Shown: positions 6,842-11,791 of the stretch, one piece after another
Layout: every line of letters starts with the position of its first letter
Numbering within the stretch: position 1 is the first letter of the stretch
NCBI GenBank assembly: GCA_964436635.1
Contig: CAYTDM010000037.1
Location: 1-11,791 of the forward strand
Origin: DASRQK01 sp964436635
GTDB taxonomy: Bacteria > Bacteroidota > Bacteroidia > Sphingobacteriales > Sphingobacteriaceae
Reading direction: 5' to 3'
DNA length: 11,791 nt
Position numbers and translations under genes: made by a program
Notes under the pieces: model-generated
The model's input: only the letters and a program-made list of their open reading frames with translations
Databases searched by the model: none
Told to the model about the DNA's origin: nothing

Positions 6842-6932
6842 TTAGTACACTTAGTTTGTAACCATAGTTAGTACACTTAGTTTGTAACCATAGTTAGTAC
6901 ACATAGATAGTACACGTAGTTAGTACACATAG
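6842..6932. repeat. Array of seven tandem 13-bp units upstream of the usp gene
   Basis: Seven contiguous units of exactly 13 bp: TTAGTACACTTAG, TTTGTAACCATAG, TTAGTACACTTAG, TTTGTAACCATAG, TTAGTACACATAG, ATAGTACACGTAG, TTAGTACACATAG. Units 1-2 and 3-4 form a perfect 26-bp duplication that continues into unit 5. Five units carry GTACAC. The array ends 33 bp before the start codon of the universal stress protein gene and lies about 110 bp from the panB start on the other side. It could be an operator or leader element, or a plain minisatellite. Confidence 0.9.
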
Positions 6933-6965
6933 TACGCACTCATTGATATATTAAAAACCAAATAA

Positions 6966-7793
6966 ATGAAAACAATTTTAGTTCCAACTGATTTTTCGGC
7001 AAATGCATTTATTGCAGGGCAATATGCTGCTGCGCTAGCGAAGGAAATTGATGCGAAAGTCTTATTTTACCATGTTTACATTACCTTATATTCAGGTTTT
7101 AAGGAAACTGGGGTGAGTGTTCAGCAGATTGAAAGTTCGGAACGTGATGCAGCAGAATCCATGGCCAGTCTTCTTCAGACTATGCAAAAGGAAAATCCAA
7201 ATGTGGAGATAGATGGGGTTCATGAAAAGGGATTTATGATCGATGCTTTAGTGAATCGACTTAAAAATGAGTCCGACATCGCATTAATCGTAATGGGAAC
7301 GAAGGGGGTGACGAATATGGCTGAAACGGTCTTCGGAAGTACAACCTATGAAGTAATTAAAAAATCTACAATTCCTGTGTTAGTAGTGCCTGAAACTACG
7401 GGTGATTTTTCTATGAAAAAAGTAGGATTTTTCACCGATTATCAGATCGATGAGGTGGCTTCTGTTAAGAAAGTCCATTCGATTTTAAGCAATGTGTCTG
7501 CGGTGGATTTTTATCATTTTGACTATACTAAGCGGGATGATGAGGACGAAAAAAGAAGTGCATGGGTGTTGAAGGCGAAAGCTGCCTTAGGCCAAGAAAA
7601 TATTCAGTTGAAGGAAATTGAAGTGGATAAAGTGGATTTAAATGCCGTTTCCCGTGTTGCAAATGAGAATGGCTTAGATTTGATGGTCTTTACTCGTCCA
7701 CATAAATCATTCTTTGAAAAGATTTTCATGAAAAGTTTAACCAAAGAAGTGGTCAGCTATCCGTTTATACCTGCTTTGTACATTAATGAATAA
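6966..7793 (+). CDS. Universal stress protein with tandem Usp domains
   Basis: A 275-residue cytoplasmic protein made of two UspA-like domains, about 1-145 and 150-275. The first begins MKTILVPTDFSANA, with the usual Asp near residue 9, and has an intact nucleotide-binding signature G-x2-G-x9-G-S/T: Gly111, Gly114, Gly124, Ser125 in MGTKG...FGSTT, followed by STIPVLVVP. The second domain keeps the fold pattern (KKVGFFTDYQ, DLMVFTRPHKS, YPFIPALYINE) but has lost the glycine signature, so it is unlikely to bind ATP. Such two-domain Usp proteins are common in Bacteroidota; ATP binding and a stress role are family inferences. The gene stands alone, diverges from panB, is preceded by the 13-bp repeat array and is closed by its own terminator. 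No strong promoter or SD is evident. Confidence 0.92.
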   Translation: MKTILVPTDFSANAFIAGQYAAALAKEIDAKVLFYHVYITLYSGFKETGVSVQQIESSERDAAESMASLLQTMQKENPNVEIDGVHEKGFMIDALVNRLKNESDIALIVMGTKGVTNMAETVFGSTTYEVIKKSTIPVLVVPETTGDFSMKKVGFFTDYQIDEVASVKKVHSILSNVSAVDFYHFDYTKRDDEDEKRSAWVLKAKAALGQENIQLKEIEVDKVDLNAVSRVANENGLDLMVFTRPHKSFFEKIFMKSLTKEVVSYPFIPALYINE

Positions 7794-7820
7794 TATTGAA
7801 TAAGTTGGTTAATATGATTT

Positions 7821-7853
7821 AAAGCACTTCTTTGGAAGTGCTTTTTTGTTTTA
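7821..7853 (+). terminator. Intrinsic terminator after the usp gene
   Basis: AAAGCACTTC (7821-7830) pairs perfectly with GAAGTGCTTT (7835-7844) over a TTTG tetraloop and runs into TTTTGTTTT. It starts 27 nt past the stop codon. Confidence 0.93.
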
Positions 7854-7902
7854 TATTAAATTCACATGCTTTTTGTGTAATTAATAACAAAATGATAAAT
7901 TA

Positions 7903-7935
7903 TTTAAGATAATTTTAATAATTGTGTTATTTTTG
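7903..7935 (+). promoter_or_regulatory. Promoter of the serC-serA-lysC-lysA cluster
   Basis: TATTTTTG at 7928-7935 is a perfect TAnnTTTG -7 box. TTTA at 7903-7906, 21 nt upstream, is a partial -33 element. Transcription from about 7942 would exclude the upstream ATG at 7922 and leave a 16-nt leader before the serC ATG at 7958. Confidence 0.6.
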
Positions 7936-7957
7936 CATCAAATCATTTTCCTTTATC

Positions 7958-9025
7958 ATGTATAATTATTCTGCAGGACCTGGCACATTGCCACAAGAAG
8001 TATTTGAACAAGCTGCACAAGCAGTTCTTAATTTTGATGGAACCGGACTTTCGATTCTGGAAATTTCTCATCGCAGTTCATCCTTTATGGCTGTGGTCGA
8101 AGAGGCTGAACAGTTAGTGAAAGAGCTTTTAAATATTCCTGCGGGGTATTCGGTGTTATTTCTACATGGTGGGGCGAGTGCTCATTTTGCCCAAATTCCT
8201 TTAAATCTTTTGCCCACAAATGGGAAAGCAGGGTATTTAGATACCGGTGTTTGGTCGACAAAGGCGATTAAGGAAGCAAGCAAGGTCGGGCAGGTCGAAG
8301 TGGTCGCTTCATCAAAGGATAAGAATTATTCTTATATACCGAAGGATTATGTGGTCGGGAATGACTTAGCCTATTTTCATATTACTACAAATAACACGAT
8401 TTATGGTACAGAAATGGAAGAAATTCCTGCAGTGTCTGTTCCTTTAGTCGCGGATATGTCTTCAAATATTTTTAGCCGTGTATTTGATGTGGCCAAATTC
8501 TCGTTAATTTATGCAGGGGCGCAAAAGAATCTCGGGCCTGCGGGCTTGGCCTTGGTCATCGTGCGGGATGAGGTGTTAGGTAAAACGGATCGCATTATTC
8601 CAAACTTTTTTGATTATAGAAATCACATTGATGGAAAATCCATGTATAATACGCCTCCAGTCTTTGCGATCTATGTATCCTTGTTGACCTTGCGCTGGTT
8701 GAAGTCAAAAGGAGGCATTGCGGTTGTGGAACAGGAAAATATCGTGAAGGCACGACTTTTATACGATGAAATTGAACGCAATAAATACTTTACTTCTACG
8801 GTGGATCCTGTCGATCGTTCTCGCATGAATGTGGTTTTTGTCGCGGATCAGCCTGAGACGGAAGAGGCTTTTTTAAGCTTTGCAAAGAATCGTGGTTTAG
8901 TCGGTTTAAAGGGGCATCGCAGTGTAGGTGGCTTCCGTGCTTCTATTTATAACGCGATGAGCTTACAGGGAGTACACGCCTTAATCGATGCGATGCAGGA
9001 ATTTGAAGAAGTCTATTCTAAATAA
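7958..9025 (+). CDS. serC: Phosphoserine aminotransferase
   Basis: Transfers the amino group of glutamate to 3-phosphohydroxypyruvate, giving phosphoserine; in some bacteria it also serves pyridoxal-phosphate synthesis. The 355-residue product opens with the family N-terminus MYNYSAGPGTLP, then SHRSSSF (37-43), the cofactor-phosphate motif GGASAHF (71-77), the PLP-binding Lys190 in GAQKN (187-191), the NTPP motif (231-234) and the C-terminal GHRSVGGFRASIYNAM (319-334). Length is normal for the class. An in-frame ATG at 7922 would add 12 residues without family support and overlaps the promoter, so I start at 7958. The next gene, serA, supplies the preceding step of the pathway. Confidence 0.96.
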   Translation: MYNYSAGPGTLPQEVFEQAAQAVLNFDGTGLSILEISHRSSSFMAVVEEAEQLVKELLNIPAGYSVLFLHGGASAHFAQIPLNLLPTNGKAGYLDTGVWSTKAIKEASKVGQVEVVASSKDKNYSYIPKDYVVGNDLAYFHITTNNTIYGTEMEEIPAVSVPLVADMSSNIFSRVFDVAKFSLIYAGAQKNLGPAGLALVIVRDEVLGKTDRIIPNFFDYRNHIDGKSMYNTPPVFAIYVSLLTLRWLKSKGGIAVVEQENIVKARLLYDEIERNKYFTSTVDPVDRSRMNVVFVADQPETEEAFLSFAKNRGLVGLKGHRSVGGFRASIYNAMSLQGVHALIDAMQEFEEVYSK

Positions 9026-9027
9026 CC

Positions 9028-9063
9028 ATTGCGCCGCAATAGCTATATAATTTGCGAAGCAAA
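9028..9063 (+). other. Two small hairpins between serC and serA
   Basis: ATTGCG-C-CGCAAT (9028-9040) and TTTGC-GAA-GCAAA (9051-9063) can each form short stems right after the serC stop. Neither is followed by a T-run, so they are not typical terminators; mRNA stability or partial attenuation are possible. The rest of the 95-nt spacer has three loose copies of ACAAGYTAA-like sequence at 9077-9115. Confidence 0.4.
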
Positions 9064-9120
9064 ATAACTACAGTCAGCAAGCTAACAACAAGCTAAAACC
9101 TTTCAACAAGTTAACCATTG

Positions 9121-10077
9121 ATGAATAAATACAACCTTTTAGCCAATGATGGAATCGATCCACATGGTAAGGCCTTATTAGAACAAGCCGGATTTCACGT
9201 GGACACCACGCATTATAACGCGGAAGAATTGCGAGAAAAAATTTCAAAATTTGATGCCATTACAGTGAGAAGTGCTACGCTATTACCAAAAGAATTAATA
9301 GATTTGGCACCAGATCTTAAATTGATTGGTCGTGGAGGCGTGGGGATGGATAATATTGATGTGGCGCATGCTTTATCTAAAGGAATTAAGGTGGTGAATA
9401 CCCCGGCAGCGTCGTCCCTTTCTGTGGCTGAACTCGTTTTTGCTCATTTGTTTAGTGGAATTCGCTTTTTATATGATGCAAATAGGAAAATGCCTGTAGA
9501 AGGGGCTGCTAATTTTTCATCTTTGAAAAAGCAATATGCACAAGGTATAGAACTAAGCGGCAAGACCATGGGGGTAATTGGGTTTGGGAGAATCGGTCAA
9601 GAAGTGGGTAAAATCGCATTAAGATTAGGTATGCGCGTTTTGGCATTCGATTTATACGAGGTGCCAAAACAGTTAAAATTGCATTTTGCTGGTGGAATGG
9701 AAGTCGATCTTCCTGTGCAACGTGTGGAATTAGAGGAACTATTAAGGGAAGCTGATTTTATATCCATGCACGTGCCTTTTACAAAAGTTCCCATTTTAGG
9801 AATGGATGAATTTAAAATCATCAAGCCAGGTGTGGGAATTGTAAATACATCAAGGGGTAGTGCCATCGATGAACAAGCGTTGATCGAGGCCTTGGGTGAT
9901 GGAAGGGTTCGGTTTGCAGGCTTGGATGTTTTTCAAAATGAACCGACGCCTTGCGAAGCTGTTTTGAGCCATCCGAAGATTTCTCTTTCCCCACATATTG
10001 GCGCGGCCACGGGAGAAGCACAAGAACGGGTAGGTGAAGAATTGGCGAATCAAATTATTGCCTATTTTGCAAAATGA
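9121..10077 (+). CDS. serA: D-3-phosphoglycerate dehydrogenase, short form without ACT domain
   Basis: Oxidises 3-phosphoglycerate to 3-phosphohydroxypyruvate with NAD, the first step of serine synthesis. The 318-residue 2-hydroxyacid dehydrogenase has RGGVGMDNID (71-80), the Rossmann motif GVIGFGRIG (151-159), the catalytic Arg245 in NTSRGS, Glu274 in FQNEPTP and His292 in SPHIGAAT. An acidic Asp177 after the second strand (AFDLY) fits NAD preference. It stops directly after the substrate domain returns, so it lacks the ACT/ASB region that gives serine feedback in E. coli SerA. A generic hydroxyacid dehydrogenase is possible by sequence alone, but adjacency to serC makes SerA the best call. 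The ATG at 9121 is used; a TTG one codon earlier is not needed. lysC starts 42 nt later. Confidence 0.9.
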   Translation: MNKYNLLANDGIDPHGKALLEQAGFHVDTTHYNAEELREKISKFDAITVRSATLLPKELIDLAPDLKLIGRGGVGMDNIDVAHALSKGIKVVNTPAASSLSVAELVFAHLFSGIRFLYDANRKMPVEGAANFSSLKKQYAQGIELSGKTMGVIGFGRIGQEVGKIALRLGMRVLAFDLYEVPKQLKLHFAGGMEVDLPVQRVELEELLREADFISMHVPFTKVPILGMDEFKIIKPGVGIVNTSRGSAIDEQALIEALGDGRVRFAGLDVFQNEPTPCEAVLSHPKISLSPHIGAATGEAQERVGEELANQIIAYFAK

Positions 10078-10119
10078 TAAGATCAAGAAAATAAGTTATT
10101 AGAATTGCTATAAAGTAAG

Positions 10120-11436
10120 ATGAAAGTATTAAAATTTGGAGGTACCTCCGTAGGTAGTGCGGAAAGAATTAAAAATTTACTGCAAATTATAGATCCAAAT
10201 GAAAAGCAAATCGTGGTTCTTTCTGCTGTGTCTGGTACCACGAATGCATTAGTAGAAATTTCATCAGCCTATTCCAATGATGATAAGGAGAAGGCGAAGC
10301 AACTTATAGTTACATTAAAACTTCAATATGAGGATTTAATCGCTGCATTATTTAGTTCAAGTGAAGGTTTAAATAATGCGAAGGATTTAATTGATTATCA
10401 TTTTGATCTGATTTCTTCTTTTGCGCAGCAAGTCTTTACCGCGGCGGAAGAAAAGGTGATTTTAGCACAAGGGGAATTAATATCTACGACCTTATTTCAT
10501 TTTTATCTACAAGAAATTCAGGTGAAATCTAAGTTATTGCCGGCTTTGGATTTTATGAAAATCGATGAGGATAATGAACCGATGATTCCGTATATCCAAC
10601 AGGAACTTCAACCGCTGCTTGAAGCAGATTTAAATGAGGTTTGCATTTTTATTACTCAAGGATTTATCTGTAGAAATGATTTTGGGGAGATTGATAATTT
10701 AAGAAGGGGAGGAAGTGATTACACGGCCTCTTTAATCGGTGCGGCGATCGGCGCGGAAGAAGTGCAAATCTGGACCGATATTGACGGCATGCATAATAAT
10801 GATCCAAGGATCGTTTCGGGTACGAAACCCATCGCACATTTGTGCTTCGATGAAGCGGCTGAGTTGGCTTATTTTGGGGCAAAAATTTTGCACCCGCAAA
10901 GTATTTTTCCAGCTCGGAAGTACAATATTCCGGTACGCTTATTAAATACTTTAGATCCTACTTCTCCAGGCACTTTGATTAGTCAAGAGGGCTCGGAGAA
11001 AAGTGGCGTACGAGCGATCGCGGCCAAAGAAGGCATTACAGCGATTCGCATTCATTCGTCGCGCATGTTGTTAGCGTATGGTTTTTTAAGGAAGGTATTT
11101 GAAGTTTTTGAGCGGTATAAAACGCCCATCGATATGATTACGACTTCTGAGGTGGCTGTTTCATTAACCATCGATGACACAAAGTATTTGGCTGAGATCA
11201 TCGCTGAATTAGAAGATTATGGTAGGGTGGAAGTGGATAAAGATCAGACCATCGTCTGCGTTGTGGGTGATTTTGGTGTAGATACTCATGGATATGTTTC
11301 GAGGGTGTTAGATGCTGTTAAACATCTTTCTGTTCGGATGATTTCCTACGGTGGAAGTGATTATAATATTTCTTTATTAGTGAAAACAGAGGATCGCATC
11401 GAGGCGTTAAGATCTTTGCACCAACGTGTTTTCTAA
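10120..11436 (+). CDS. lysC: Aspartate kinase, monofunctional, lysine-sensitive type
   Basis: Phosphorylates aspartate, the entry to lysine, threonine, methionine and diaminopimelate synthesis. The 438-residue protein has the kinase N-terminus KFGGTSVGS (5-13), VVLSAVSGTTN (32-42), the substrate and ATP region RRGGSDYTASLIGAA (195-209), WTDIDGMHNNDPR (218-230) and ELAYFGAKILHPQS (248-261). Two ACT domains follow, about 308-372 and 377-438. The first holds IDMITTSEVAVSLTID (337-352), close to the lysine-binding ITTSEVSVALTLD motif of E. coli LysC, and the second SYGGSDYNISLLV (409-421). Feedback by lysine is therefore likely, inferred from the motif. No homoserine dehydrogenase domain is fused, so it is not ThrA or MetL. 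lysA begins 49 nt downstream. Confidence 0.95.
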   Translation: MKVLKFGGTSVGSAERIKNLLQIIDPNEKQIVVLSAVSGTTNALVEISSAYSNDDKEKAKQLIVTLKLQYEDLIAALFSSSEGLNNAKDLIDYHFDLISSFAQQVFTAAEEKVILAQGELISTTLFHFYLQEIQVKSKLLPALDFMKIDEDNEPMIPYIQQELQPLLEADLNEVCIFITQGFICRNDFGEIDNLRRGGSDYTASLIGAAIGAEEVQIWTDIDGMHNNDPRIVSGTKPIAHLCFDEAAELAYFGAKILHPQSIFPARKYNIPVRLLNTLDPTSPGTLISQEGSEKSGVRAIAAKEGITAIRIHSSRMLLAYGFLRKVFEVFERYKTPIDMITTSEVAVSLTIDDTKYLAEIIAELEDYGRVEVDKDQTIVCVVGDFGVDTHGYVSRVLDAVKHLSVRMISYGGSDYNISLLVKTEDRIEALRSLHQRVF

Positions 11437-11485
11437 ACCAACAGCTTTTTTGCATTTATCAGTTTTTTCGGTCAATCTATAGATC

Positions 11486-11791
11486 ATGAGTACATTTTCA
11501 TCCCGTTTAAAAGATATCTTCCCAACGCTGGAAACTCCCTTTTATTATTATGATATGGAGCTATTGAAGGAGACGCTTTCTGCTGTGGTGGCGGCGGCTA
11601 AACCTTATAATTTTCATATTCATTATGCGTTGAAGGCGAATTTTAATGATCGGATTTTGGATGAAATTTGCGCAGCGGGATTAGGAGCCGATTGTGTGGC
11701 TGGAAATGAAGTGAAGAAGGCAGTAGAAAAGGGTTTTGCTCCTGAAAAAATTGTGTTTGCAGGGGTTGGTAAGTCGGATAAGGAGATCGAG
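11486..11791 (+). CDS. lysA: Diaminopimelate decarboxylase, 3' end cut by window edge
   Basis: Decarboxylates meso-diaminopimelate to lysine with PLP, the last step of the pathway opened by the adjacent lysC. The 102 visible codons show the family N-terminus: PTLETPFYYYDMELL (13-27), the strand HIHYALKAN (44-52) with the PLP-binding Lys50, the GLGADCVAGNEV segment (65-76) and KIVFAGVGKSDKEIE (88-102). The HYALKAN and FAGVGKSDKEI motifs separate it from ornithine/arginine decarboxylases of the same fold-type III group. The remaining roughly 300 residues lie beyond the window. The ATG at 11486 has no good SD. Spacing and strand fit co-transcription with lysC. Confidence 0.94.
   Translation, partial: MSTFSSRLKDIFPTLETPFYYYDMELLKETLSAVVAAAKPYNFHIHYALKANFNDRILDEICAAGLGADCVAGNEVKKAVEKGFAPEKIVFAGVGKSDKEIE

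Noticed and set aside
6842..6932. CRISPR array
   Set aside because: Units are 13 bp, contiguous and without unique spacers, and no cas genes are present.
7922..7957. Upstream ATG for serC
   Set aside because: The 12 extra residues have no family support and overlap a perfect -7 promoter box; SerC proteins start close to the NYSAGPG motif.
9597..9866. Minus-strand open frames within serA and lysC (also 9821-10086 and 10664-10882)
   Set aside because: They are antisense to strongly conserved enzyme motifs and show no recognisable protein features.

Overview
The window reads as a piece of a Bacteroidota chromosome, probably from a draft or metagenome assembly because it contains a run of ten Ns. 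The taxon call rests on several things: a PUR/DUF3276-family protein, adk directly joined to obgE, promoters of the Bacteroidota type (-7 box TAnnTTTG), mostly SD-poor starts, and moderate-to-low GC. I cannot name a genus. The content is mainly core housekeeping and amino-acid/cofactor biosynthesis. I see no phage, IS element, CRISPR array, toxin-antitoxin pair or defence cassette.

Layout. Bases 1-891 (minus strand) hold two small membrane proteins: a LiaF/DUF5668-like protein cut by the left edge and a 120-residue four-helix protein. Bases 1102-1428 (plus) encode a PUR/DUF3276 protein, convergent with an alpha/beta hydrolase (1492-2349, minus). A tRNA-Arg(ACG) with its own promoter and terminator follows at 2436-2509. 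Then come adk and obgE (2581-4305, plus), 3 nt apart and linked by an unusually strong Shine-Dalgarno and a TTG start. A bidirectional terminator separates them from a minus-strand unit, panB followed by a secreted S10 serine carboxypeptidase-like protein. panB is broken on paper by the N gap, but the two sides add up to an almost complete protein.

The 246-bp divergent region between panB and the next plus-strand gene holds seven tandem 13-bp units just upstream of a tandem-domain universal stress protein (6966-7793). After its terminator, a well-formed promoter drives serC, then serA, lysC and the start of lysA, all on the plus strand. This looks like one amino-acid cluster. SerC and SerA make phosphoserine from 3-phosphoglycerate; LysC starts the aspartate pathway and LysA ends the lysine branch. 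SerA is the short form without an ACT domain, while LysC keeps two ACT domains with the lysine-type motif, so feedback control in this cluster is visible only on the aspartokinase.

No convincing undescribed system was found. The items most worth a second look are the 13-bp tandem array upstream of the stress protein gene, the non-PanB stretch beside the N gap, and the in-frame repeat in the acidic tail of ObgE.
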